From contig JAAEMC010000768.1 in NCBI GenBank assembly GCA_024225895.1, positions 1 through 7,605 of the forward strand: a stretch of DNA of 7,605 nucleotides, written 5' to 3'. The notes under the pieces are model-generated. The model did no database searches, was not told the DNA's origin, and saw only the letters and a program-made list of their open reading frames with translations. This stretch comes from Desulfobacteraceae bacterium (GTDB taxonomy: Bacteria; Desulfobacterota; Desulfobacteria; Desulfobacterales; Desulfobacteraceae). This document shows, one piece after another, positions 1-5,837 of the stretch. The translations under genes and the position numbers were made by a program. How positions within the stretch are numbered: position 1 is the first letter of the stretch; each line of letters opens with the position of its first letter.

Positions 1-1233
1 CTGATCATGGTGATGATTTTTCTATCCTCTTTGTGGCTGAACCACTCGGTGGTGACCCCTCTTCACCTTTTAATGAACCGGTTTTCCCTGGGCGCCTCCG
101 GAGATTTTACAGTCCGCATGCCGGTCCGGTCCAAAGATGAAATCGGGCAGCTGGCAACATTTTTTAATTCTTTTATGGAAACCCTTGAAATCTACCAGGC
201 TGACCTGACATCTGAAATCAAAAAACATAAAAAATCCCTGGAAGCATTGCGCCTTTCAGAAGAAATGTTTTCAAAAGTATTCCGGTGCAGCCCCAGCGGC
301 CTGTTTATTGCCTCCCTGGAAGACGGGCGGGTATTCAACGTTAATGAGAGCTTTCTTGCCTATACCGGCTATACCCATGAATCAGTCCTGGGCAAAGACC
401 TTGTAGCCTTGAATTTTTTCAGGAAAAAGACCGACGGCCCCAAGCTCATGGAAAGGCTTGTAAAAGAGCGGCGGCTGGATAATATTGAAATCAGGTTTCA
501 AACATACACTGGAAAAAAACGGACCGGGTTTCTGTCGGCTGAAATCGTTGAATTGCTGGGGGAACCATGTATTCTTGCTGCCATGGAGGATCTGACAGAA
601 TCCAGACGCCTGGAAAGGGAAGTCCTGGATATAAGTGAAAGGGAGCGCCAGAAAATCGCCATGGAACTCCATGACGACCTTTGCCCGCAGCTTATCGGTA
701 TAGAAGTCATGACCAAGGTGCTCACCAAAAACCTTGATGAAAAATCCTTGGAGGAAGCCTCTTCTGCCCATAAAATCAGGACCCATATTTTAGATACCAT
801 TGACAAAGCCCGGATGCTCTCCCAGGGGCTAAGTCCTGTTAATCTTTGCAACCTGGGATTTGACACTTCCCTGGAAGAACTTGCGCAGTATGTGCAGGAT
901 GTCTTTCATATCTCATGCATCCTGGAATATAATGCAATGGTGCCCTTCCAGGACAACCAGGCTACAGCCCACATCTACTATATTGTCCATGAAGCCGTCC
1001 ATAATGCAGTGAAACATGCTGTGGCAGATAAGATTTCCATAGAGTTGACAGCCACTGCCAAAAATACCATTGTAAAGGTCAAAGATAATGGTAAGGGGTT
1101 TAATTCCCATGAGATATCGCAGGGCATGGGCATGCGGATCATGGAATACCGGGCAGCACGCATCGGAGGAATGCTTACCATCAAGGAAAATTTACAAGGC
1201 GGGATCCTGGTTGCGCTTGAAGTCAAACATTAA
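1..1233 (+). CDS. Sensor histidine kinase, HAMP-PAS-HisKA_3-HATPase_c (5' end outside window)
   Basis: C-terminal 410 residues of a membrane sensor kinase; the frame is open to the left edge, so the start and the sensor region are missing. Numbering from the first codon in the window: the end of a transmembrane helix (about 1-13), a HAMP linker (about 16-65, with VVTPL and DEIGQL), and a PAS domain (about 86-205, SEEMFSKVF to AAMEDLTES). The HisKA_3 dimerisation domain starts at about 211, with phospho-acceptor His224 in MELHDDL. The HATPase_c domain (about 320-409) has N-box HEAVHNAVKHA (Asn335), G1 box DNGKGF (Asp362) and G2 box GMGMR. The HisKA_3 type normally pairs with NarL/LuxR-class regulators, and exactly such a gene follows after 9 nt, so the two form one operon and a cognate pair. 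The PAS domain suggests a cytoplasmic signal in addition to the lost sensor; the stimulus is unknown. All catalytic boxes are intact. Confidence 0.93.
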   Translation: MIMVMIFLSSLWLNHSVVTPLHLLMNRFSLGASGDFTVRMPVRSKDEIGQLATFFNSFMETLEIYQADLTSEIKKHKKSLEALRLSEEMFSKVFRCSPSGLFIASLEDGRVFNVNESFLAYTGYTHESVLGKDLVALNFFRKKTDGPKLMERLVKERRLDNIEIRFQTYTGKKRTGFLSAEIVELLGEPCILAAMEDLTESRRLEREVLDISERERQKIAMELHDDLCPQLIGIEVMTKVLTKNLDEKSLEEASSAHKIRTHILDTIDKARMLSQGLSPVNLCNLGFDTSLEELAQYVQDVFHISCILEYNAMVPFQDNQATAHIYYIVHEAVHNAVKHAVADKISIELTATAKNTIVKVKDNGKGFNSHEISQGMGMRIMEYRAARIGGMLTIKENLQGGILVALEVKH

Positions 1234-1242
1234 AGGATACAA

Positions 1243-1923
1243 ATGGCTGTTAAAGGAAAGGGCAAAATAAAAATTCTGATTGTTGAAGACCACCCTATTT
1301 ACCGAATGGGGATGACTGATTTGATCAACCAGCAAAAGGATATGTTTGTCTGTGGCGAAGCCGAAGATGTTGACCAGGGTTTAAAGATGATTGAAAACCA
1401 TCTGCCCGATATCGTAATTGTTGATTTATCTCTAAAACACAGCAACGGCATAGAACTTGTAGAAACGGTCAGTGAAAACCATGAGCAGGTATCCTGCCTG
1501 GTTTTGTCCATGCACGATGAATCCCTTCATGCCGAACGGTGCCTGATGGCCGGGGCCAAGGGATATATTATGAAACAGGAAACCTCCACTCTGGTGGTGG
1601 AAGCCATAAGGGAAATCCTTTCGGGCAAACTTTATGTCAGCCGCAATATCATGAGCCATATATTAAAAAAATATCATCAGGGATCGGAACCAGAGCTTGA
1701 GTCCCCGTTGCAAAAGCTTACGAACCGGGAAATGGAAATTTTCCAGATGATCGGCAAGGGAAAAACCCGGACCGAAATCGCCGACCATTTCAACATCAGC
1801 GCCAAAACCATCGGCACCTACCGGGAACGCATCAAAGAAAAACTGGATTTAGAGCACAGCGGTCATCTTGTCCGCCATGCCGTTATCTGGGTGGAGACCG
1901 GAATTTTCAATCCAGATGCATGA
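1243..1923 (+). CDS. NarL/FixJ-type response regulator (REC + LuxR HTH)
   Basis: A 226-aa DNA-binding response regulator, the likely partner of the kinase ending 9 nt upstream. The receiver domain (about 9-125) has the acidic pair Glu15-Asp16, phospho-acceptor Asp61 in VIVDLSL, switch residue Ser89 in VLSMHD and Lys111 in GYIMKQ, so it should be phosphorylatable. After a linker with SPLQKLT, a LuxR/GerE helix-turn-helix (about 159-205) carries LTNREMEIFQMIGKGKTRTE and the recognition helix region ISAKTIGTYRERIKEKL. The start is set by AAAGGA at 1232-1237, five bases before the ATG, overlapping the kinase stop. Length and domain order are normal for the family. The targets are unknown; the downstream genes are on the opposite strand, so no local target is evident. 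Confidence 0.95.
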   Translation: MAVKGKGKIKILIVEDHPIYRMGMTDLINQQKDMFVCGEAEDVDQGLKMIENHLPDIVIVDLSLKHSNGIELVETVSENHEQVSCLVLSMHDESLHAERCLMAGAKGYIMKQETSTLVVEAIREILSGKLYVSRNIMSHILKKYHQGSEPELESPLQKLTNREMEIFQMIGKGKTRTEIADHFNISAKTIGTYRERIKEKLDLEHSGHLVRHAVIWVETGIFNPDA

Positions 1924-1999
1924 ATGCAAAATCAGATAAAAAAATCAAACTTATCCTCTGCAAATCAAACCACTATCCCGGCCTGACTCAATATTTTTG

Positions 2000-2728
2000 C
2001 TACAGGCTCACCCGCGCCACGTAAACGGTACCTTCAGACGATCCGCCGGTTACCGGGTTATCAAACTTGATGGTGTGCCCCTCTGCGCTTTCAAAGACCC
2101 TGCCCAAAAGGTTGGTAAAAGAATCTTCCGGGAAACCATCTGCCCAGAGGCCAAACACACCGCCGGGTTTCAAATGCTGTGCCAGCTCCTCCAGCCCTTT
2201 TTCTGTATAAAAACGCGTATTGGTCTGGTGCAATACATTCGTCGGGGTGTGGTCTATATCTAAAAAGATGGCGTCATGTTTATTTGCAGGATGCTTTGGG
2301 TCAAAGCTTTTTGACACATCCCGGGACAAAGCAAAAAAATCAGCATGTAAAAGCCGGCAGCGGGAATCTTGCATTAAAGTCTTGCCCAGTGGAACAAGCC
2401 CTTTTTGGTGCCACTCGATCACCCCTTCTAAATACTCGACAACAACAAGCGATTTCACACGCATATCTTCCAATGCGGAAACAGCAGTGTAGCCGAGCCC
2501 GAGCCCGCCGATCACGATGTCGAGGTCTTCTTTTTTTTCCAACATGCCAAGCCCGATCTTGGAAAGCTGAACTTCTGCCTCATGGAACAGGCTTGACATC
2601 AGAAAATATTCACCCAGCTTAACCTCATAGACATCAAGCCCCCCGAGTTGAATCAAACGGCGGCGCCGCAGCATCAAGTCTCCGATAGGCGTTGGCCGAA
2701 AATCTAATTCCTCGTACATCAAACTCAT
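2000..2728 (-). CDS. Spermidine-synthase-like SAM-binding protein
   Basis: A 242-aa protein of the spermidine synthase / class I methyltransferase fold. The nucleotide-binding loop is at 72-81 (VIGGLGLGYT), followed by an acidic residue after strand beta2 (Glu98 in VVVEYLE), Asp130 in LHADFF, and an active-site-like loop at 156-162 (LDIDHTP). The C-terminal part (LAQHLKPGGVFGLWADG) is typical of Rossmann methyltransferases. True SpeE enzymes are usually about 280-300 aa and carry GGGDGG and DxxDP motifs. Here the N-terminal domain is short and both motifs are altered, so aminopropyl transfer from decarboxylated SAM is uncertain and another SAM-dependent reaction is possible. The start is supported by AAGGTGG a few bases upstream of the ATG on the minus strand; Met4 is a weaker alternative. 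It is convergent with the response regulator, and the 76-nt gap shows no clear terminator. Confidence 0.85.
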   Translation of the reverse strand: MSLMYEELDFRPTPIGDLMLRRRRLIQLGGLDVYEVKLGEYFLMSSLFHEAEVQLSKIGLGMLEKKEDLDIVIGGLGLGYTAVSALEDMRVKSLVVVEYLEGVIEWHQKGLVPLGKTLMQDSRCRLLHADFFALSRDVSKSFDPKHPANKHDAIFLDIDHTPTNVLHQTNTRFYTEKGLEELAQHLKPGGVFGLWADGFPEDSFTNLLGRVFESAEGHTIKFDNPVTGGSSEGTVYVARVSL

Positions 2729-2786
2729 TTTACCACCTTTTCAATGAAGTAAGGTTCTTTTGCACAGGTCTGCTTTTTTGTGTATT

Positions 2787-2804
2787 GGGGGGACAGAATT
2801 CTGT
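2787..2804. repeat. G-run plus 12-bp palindrome beside the perfect hairpin
   Basis: A run of six G and AC (2787-2794) repeats the GGGGGAC edge of the hairpin that starts at 2823, 36 nt away. It merges into the perfect 12-bp palindrome ACAGAATTCTGT (2793-2804). It lies in the gap upstream of the spermidine-synthase-like gene. It may be a degraded neighbouring copy of the same palindromic element, or a regulatory site; the sequence alone does not decide. Confidence 0.5.
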
Positions 2805-2822
2805 AGAGTTCTTGTCTTAATT

Positions 2823-2869
2823 CGGGGGACACCTTACTTAATTCACGGAATTAAGTAAGGTGTCCCCCG
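2823..2869. repeat. Perfect 22-bp palindrome with 3-nt loop (REP/MITE-like), copy A
   Basis: Left arm 2823-2844 and right arm 2848-2869 are exact reverse complements over all 22 bases, separated by ACG. The outer ends read CGGGGGACACC and GGTGTCCCCCG; the loop side is AT-rich (TTACTTAATTC / GAATTAAGTAA). It begins 12 nt after the stop codon of the DUF1456 gene (minus strand), so it would form a strong hairpin in that transcript. No U-run follows, so it is not a classic intrinsic terminator, but it may shield the mRNA 3' end. A diverged copy is at 4373-4419. The design resembles REP-type palindromes mobilised by IS200-like (RAYT) transposases; that assignment is an inference. Confidence 0.85.
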
Positions 2870-2881
2870 TAGCTGCATTTT

Positions 2882-3367
2882 TCAAGAATCTTTGGATACC
2901 CCGTCATGACCTGGGCGGTATTTAAGCTGCAGTCCCTTTAAAAAATTTCGTAAAATTTGATTTTGGCACTCACGATAATGCCTGTGGCCCGGCCTGCGGA
3001 AAAATGCACTTAATTCAGATTTGCTGATGCTCACATCAGCCAGAGCCAAAATCTTAATCACATCATCTGCTTTCAAATTTAAGGCAATTTTCAGCTTCAT
3101 GAAAATGGCATTGTTGCTTAAACGATCTTCCAACTTGGGCTGGGGCCCGTCTTTTTTACCCCGCTTTTCATTGATTAATCCATTTAAAAAAATAGTCAGT
3201 GTTTTATCACTGCATTTTTGATGTGCCAGGTCATCATCTTTTTTTAACCAGTCGCTGATTTGTGCCCGTGTGACCTTTTGATCTGCCTGGGCAAAAATAG
3301 AAATCATTTTTGAATCGCTGAAATCGAAAACATACCGGATACGGCGTAATATATCATTTTTATTCAT
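2882..3367 (-). CDS. DUF1456 family protein (YehS-like)
   Basis: A 161-aa protein matching the YehS/DUF1456 family in length and layout: two copies of a roughly 60-residue helical module. The first is at about 3-68 (NDILRRIRYVFDFSDSKMI to LTIFLNGLINEKRG) and the second at about 86-150 (NAIFMKLKIALNLKADDVI to QILRNFLKGLQLKYR). Each has the pattern of a basic first helix, an acidic or DD turn, ALAD/AQAD, then a helix with SxxxLSAFFR or RAQISDWLK. The family's molecular function is not established. Its ATG overlaps the stop of the upstream CvfB-like gene by one base (TAATG), and no strong ribosome binding site is seen, so it is probably translated by coupling or reinitiation. The perfect hairpin 2823-2869 follows directly after the stop. 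Confidence 0.9.
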   Translation of the reverse strand: MNKNDILRRIRYVFDFSDSKMISIFAQADQKVTRAQISDWLKKDDDLAHQKCSDKTLTIFLNGLINEKRGKKDGPQPKLEDRLSNNAIFMKLKIALNLKADDVIKILALADVSISKSELSAFFRRPGHRHYRECQNQILRNFLKGLQLKYRPGHDGVSKDS

Positions 3368-4287
3368 TATTTTAATCTAATCCCATTTTTTTTCAATTCA
3401 ATAACCCCTTTTTTATACAACCCCCCAACCGCTCTTTTAAATTCTTTTTTACTCATGGAAAAAACCCTTTTGATATCTTCAGGCGCACTTTTATCATGGC
3501 AGGGGACAAACCCTCCGGCCTCTTTTAAAACTATTACGATTTTGCCGGCAGATCCTTGTACAGAGGTATACCCGGGCTTTTTCAGCGTTAGATCAATTTT
3601 TTTATCTTCACGAAGCCGCATGATATAGCCGGTACATGTATCTCCAATTGACAGATCCTGAAAGGTTTCGTTGATATACAGCATGCCGTAATATTGGTTA
3701 TCAATGACGGCCATAATACCAATTGTTGTGATGGAATGGATCAGAAGATCGACCTGCTGCCCCACCTTAAGTCCCTTGATACTTTTATCGCAATTCGCAG
3801 AGATTTGGGTCGTGCCGTACACCCGCTGCGTCTTTTTATCCAAACAGATCTTAGTCAGATACCTTTTTCCTACCGCCATTGTGTCCTGCTGCTCGTTTCT
3901 GGGCACCAGCAAGTCTTTTTCAAGCCCCCACTCCATGAATGTTCCAAACGAAACCACATCTTTTGCTTTAAGAAAAACAAAATCACCGACAATACCTGCA
4001 GGTTTTAAGGTAGTGGCAACAAGCCGGTCCTCGGAATCGGTGTGTACAAACACGTCAATGGCATCACCAATATTAAAATCATCAGAAACATATTTATTGG
4101 GAAGCAGCACCCTGCCCTTATCAGAACAAAGATACAATCCATAATCAGACCGGTTTTCAATGGCCAGGTGATTGTATTTCCCAATTTCAAGCCTGTTTTT
4201 TTGTTCCTGCTTTTTCTGCTTGCCTCTGGCAGTTTTTGAACCGTTCTTCCACTTTTTCCTAGCATACGGTTTTTTTGCATCCGGCAT
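3367..4287 (-). CDS. cvfB: CvfB-like S1 RNA-binding protein with C-terminal winged helix
   Basis: A 306-aa protein with the CvfB/YitL layout. The conserved part starts at about 34 (LEIGKYNHLAI) and has tandem S1-like OB folds at about 36-95 (DYGLYL, GRVLLPNKYV), about 96-165 (VVSFGTFMEWGLEKDLLVP) and about 170-240 (KGLKVGQQVDLLIHSI to KKIDLTLKKPG). The C-terminal winged-helix region at about 250-306 has SAPEDIKRVFSMSKKEFKRA and GLYKKGVIELKKNGI. CvfB proteins bind RNA and affect gene expression post-transcriptionally in Firmicutes; the role here is unknown. I chose the ATG at 4287, preceded by AAAGGGA. The frame stays open to an ATG at 4350, but that start has no ribosome site and lies upstream of the candidate promoter. 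An unusual Lys/Arg-rich leader (13 basic residues in the first 32) precedes the first S1 fold. First gene of a two-gene operon with the DUF1456 gene. Confidence 0.9.
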   Translation of the reverse strand: MPDAKKPYARKKWKNGSKTARGKQKKQEQKNRLEIGKYNHLAIENRSDYGLYLCSDKGRVLLPNKYVSDDFNIGDAIDVFVHTDSEDRLVATTLKPAGIVGDFVFLKAKDVVSFGTFMEWGLEKDLLVPRNEQQDTMAVGKRYLTKICLDKKTQRVYGTTQISANCDKSIKGLKVGQQVDLLIHSITTIGIMAVIDNQYYGMLYINETFQDLSIGDTCTGYIMRLREDKKIDLTLKKPGYTSVQGSAGKIVIVLKEAGGFVPCHDKSAPEDIKRVFSMSKKEFKRAVGGLYKKGVIELKKNGIRLK

Positions 4288-4320
4288 TGATTTTCCCTTT
4301 TTTATAAATTTATTTTGGCC

Positions 4321-4329
4321 ATCATACCA
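4321..4329 (-). promoter_or_regulatory. Candidate extended -10 promoter for the CvfB-DUF1456 operon
   Basis: On the minus strand this reads TGGTATGAT, a match to the extended -10 consensus TGnTATAAT with one mismatch in the hexamer. It ends 33 nt before the ATG at 4287, leaving a short leader with the AAAGGGA site. No good -35 is seen at 17 nt. An overlapping alternative is TTGATG, 17 nt, TAAATT. Confidence 0.35.
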
Positions 4330-4372
4330 CATCAAGGGATATGCCGCCACACGGCCTTTACCTTGTAAAAAT

Positions 4373-4419
4373 CGGGGAATATTTACTCAAATTCAATGAA
4401 TTAAATAAAGTGTCCCCCG
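4373..4419. repeat. Decayed 22-3-22 palindrome, copy B
   Basis: Same architecture as copy A at 2823-2869: 22-nt arms at 4373-4394 and 4398-4419 around the 3-nt loop AAT. Arm-to-arm complementarity is 15 of 22, plus two G-T pairs. The right arm matches the right arm of copy A at 20 of 22 bases, while the left arm has diverged. The conserved flank AATT lies outside the right arm here and outside the left arm of copy A, so the two copies seem to be inverted relative to each other, enclosing the CvfB-DUF1456 pair. Confidence 0.7.
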
Positions 4420-4437
4420 AATTCCCACCCGAATTCC
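4416..4437 (+). repeat. Short direct repeat CCCGAATTCC
   Basis: CCCGAATTCC occurs at 4416-4425 and again at 4428-4437 (12-nt period). The first unit overlaps the outer edge of palindrome copy B, so the repeat is probably part of that element's flank. Confidence 0.6.
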
Positions 4438-4583
4438 TGCACTGTTATGCAAGCTTACAGAGCCTGAAACTCAATTCAAAAAGAAATTTTTATGGGCAAA
4501 GCTTAATAAGTGTTATGGGTTGAAAACATGCTCATTAAAAAAAAATTAATAAAATATGTAACCTTTTTTTGGATGGTATCGTC

Positions 4584-4613
4584 TTTGTCATTAAAGCAGG
4601 ACAAAAATAGGAT
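4584..4613 (+). promoter_or_regulatory. Candidate promoter and inverted repeat upstream of the rhodanese gene
   Basis: TTGTCA at 4585-4590 and TAGGAT at 4608-4613 are spaced by 17 nt, an acceptable sigma70-type arrangement with a moderate -10. An inverted repeat TTTGTC (4584-4589), 10 nt, GACAAA (4600-4605) overlaps the -35 and the spacer and could be an operator. The ATG at 4647 follows 33 nt later. Confidence 0.35.
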
Positions 4614-4646
4614 AAAAATGAACTGCCAAAAAAAAGGAGACAAATA

Positions 4647-5186
4647 ATGGACACAATACAAAACAATTCATGCGGGTGCGGGACTGTCACAGAAAAACCA
4701 GGTTCGTCAGACAATGGGTGCTGTTCATCTGGCAATGAAGGCGAATATGCCTGTAACACACTGTCGGATCCGGAATGGATTCAAAAAAACTTTGAATATT
4801 TTCCATCTGGATTTGCAGTGGAAAAAGGTATTTTTAAGGATATATCTCCCGAACAGGCCGACCAGATGATTCAGGACAACAGCCAGGATCAGAATCTTGC
4901 TGTTCTTGATGTAAAAACAGAACAGGAATATCAGAACAACCATGTGTCCGGTTCAACCCAAATGGACTTTTTTTCATCAACTTTTAAGGATGACTTGTTT
5001 GGACTTGATAAAGACAAAGTCTACATCATTATCTGCAAAGTGGGCATCCGCAGTGAGATCGCGATGAAGCTGATGAAAAAAATGGGATTCAAGGAAGTCT
5101 ACAATGTTCTTGGCGGCGACGACAGATGGATAGCGCAAGAGATTCCCCATATGCAGTTTAATCAACCCTGCACAGCGGCTCAATAG
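4647..5186 (+). CDS. Rhodanese-domain protein with Cys-rich N-terminus
   Basis: A 179-aa single-domain rhodanese. The domain spans about 64-168: DISPEQADQMI, the LDVKTEQEYQNNHVSGS segment typical of the fold, and the active-site loop CKVGIRS with the nucleophile Cys130 and Arg135. VYNVLGGDDRWIAQEIP closes the domain. Such proteins carry sulfane sulfur as a Cys persulfide and pass it to thiol acceptors or cyanide. The first 36 residues hold five cysteines (9, 11, 25, 26, 36) in CGCG and GCC contexts; no secretion signal is seen, so this leader may bind metal or metalloid or take part in thiol exchange, which is inference. Cys175 is near the C-terminus. The start is fixed by AAGGAGA ending 6 nt before the ATG. 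It is a monocistronic unit closed by the terminator at 5237-5278, directly upstream of the arsR cassette. Confidence 0.9.
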   Translation: MDTIQNNSCGCGTVTEKPGSSDNGCCSSGNEGEYACNTLSDPEWIQKNFEYFPSGFAVEKGIFKDISPEQADQMIQDNSQDQNLAVLDVKTEQEYQNNHVSGSTQMDFFSSTFKDDLFGLDKDKVYIIICKVGIRSEIAMKLMKKMGFKEVYNVLGGDDRWIAQEIPHMQFNQPCTAAQ

Positions 5187-5236
5187 TATTTGAGCATGGA
5201 GTAAAAATCCTTTGGCTGCACTGTTGGTAAATATTG

Positions 5237-5278
5237 AAATCGGTGTGTCGCCTCAAAATGAGTGGCACACCGATTTTT
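5237..5278 (+). terminator. Rho-independent terminator after the rhodanese gene
   Basis: An 11-bp perfect stem (AAATCGGTGTG at 5237-5247 with CACACCGATTT at 5266-5276), extended by weaker inner pairs and followed by TTTTTA. It lies about 50 nt after the rhodanese stop and insulates it from the arsR promoter. The stem is nearly symmetric, but transcription converges on it only from the left. Confidence 0.85.
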
Positions 5279-5312
5279 AGAATAATATGAAAATTATTTT
5301 TAAATTCATTGC

Positions 5313-5357
5313 TTGACACAGAGAATTTATATCGTTATATTCCAATACAACGATTTA
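5313..5357 (+). promoter_or_regulatory. arsR promoter with overlapping inverted-repeat operator
   Basis: TTGACA at 5313-5318 and TATATT at 5336-5341 are separated by exactly 17 nt, close to the sigma70 consensus. The inverted repeat TATATCGTT (5328-5336), 12 nt, AACGATTTA (5349-5357) has 8 of 9 complementary positions and covers the -10 and the start of transcription. That is the expected place for an ArsR-family repressor released by its metal or metalloid ligand. Binding by the encoded regulator is inferred. Confidence 0.7.
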
Positions 5358-5399
5358 GATGAGTTTTATAAATTTTCCATTTAAAGCAAAGGAAAGCAG

Positions 5400-5816
5400 A
5401 TGGTCAGACAACAATCAGCTAATATGGAATCAGTCTTGAATCAATGGCCAAATTCATGCTATGAAATGGCCATGAAAAAATTCATCAAAGTTATGAAAGC
5501 CCTGTCTGATCCCAATCGGGTTAAAATGATGAAAATGCTTCAATCCCGCCGCCTTTGCGTTTGTGAAATCAAAGAAGCGCTTGGCATTGCCCAGTCTACA
5601 GCCAGCAAGCATTTGAAAATCCTTGAAGAAGCCGAGCTGGTTAAAAGTGTTAAAGATGGATTGTGGGTAAATTACTCTTTATCAGACGGCAGTGATTCCC
5701 CTTTTGCTGCTAATATGATCGGGAACCTGAAACACTGGCTGGAAGATGAAAAAGAGATCCGGGAGTTGAACAAGGTCCTTCCTTTTATCAACCGGTGTGA
5801 GATTGAAAGCAAATAA
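5400..5816 (+). CDS. arsR: ArsR/SmtB family metalloregulator
   Basis: A 138-aa winged-helix repressor. The core (about 25-95) has MKALSDPNRVKMMKML, then LCVCEIKEALGI with Cys53 and Cys55, the recognition helix QSTASKHLKILEEAELV (65-81) and the wing DGLWVNYSL. The CVCE sequence at the start of the DNA-binding helix corresponds to the CxC of arsenite-sensing ArsR proteins, so As(III)/Sb(III) or a similar thiophilic ligand is the first guess. Cys20 and Cys133 are possible extra ligands. The start at 5400 is supported by AAGGA six bases upstream. Internal Met25 would give a more usual N-terminus but has no ribosome site. It is the first gene of the cassette, behind a strong promoter with an inverted repeat at the -10, so autorepression is likely. 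Confidence 0.92.
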   Translation: MVRQQSANMESVLNQWPNSCYEMAMKKFIKVMKALSDPNRVKMMKMLQSRRLCVCEIKEALGIAQSTASKHLKILEEAELVKSVKDGLWVNYSLSDGSDSPFAANMIGNLKHWLEDEKEIRELNKVLPFINRCEIESK

Positions 5817-5837
5817 TCAGGTAAAAAAAATTTGAAC

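Larger units (their letters stand above)
4288..4646. other. 359-bp divergent intergenic region
   Basis: No gene is supported here. It separates the minus-strand CvfB-like gene from the plus-strand rhodanese gene. It holds the candidate extended -10 for the former (4321-4329), the decayed palindrome copy B (4373-4419), a direct repeat of CCCGAATTCC at 4416-4425 and 4428-4437, and a very AT-rich tract (about 4531-4560). The candidate promoter and ribosome site of the rhodanese gene follow. Short open frames across it have no ribosome site and no recognisable protein. Confidence 0.7.

Noticed and set aside
382..866. Minus-strand open frames over the kinase gene
   Set aside because: They are shadows of a clear kinase reading frame with intact H, N and G boxes; the reverse products have no recognisable domain.
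1920..2024. 34-codon open frame starting at an ATGA overlap with the response regulator stop
   Set aside because: No ribosome site, low-complexity start, no recognisable protein, and it runs into the 3' end of the opposite-strand gene. Probably chance.
2179..2622. Plus-strand open frames over the spermidine-synthase-like gene
   Set aside because: The minus-strand frame has coherent Rossmann motifs and a ribosome site; the plus-strand products do not.
2823..2869. Perfect hairpin as an intrinsic terminator
   Set aside because: No U-tract on either side; the repeat-family explanation fits better because a second copy exists in the window.
4288..4350. Upstream extension of the CvfB-like gene to an ATG at 4350
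   Set aside because: The extra residues encode the ribosome site region of the 4287 start and lie over the candidate promoter; no site precedes 4350.
2787..4437. CRISPR array or toxin-antitoxin pair
   Set aside because: Only two palindrome copies about 1.5 kb apart with genes between, no regular spacers; the two genes match CvfB and DUF1456 families rather than toxin-antitoxin types.
4341..4523. 60-codon plus-strand frame in the divergent gap
   Set aside because: It crosses the decayed palindrome, lacks a ribosome site and resembles no protein.
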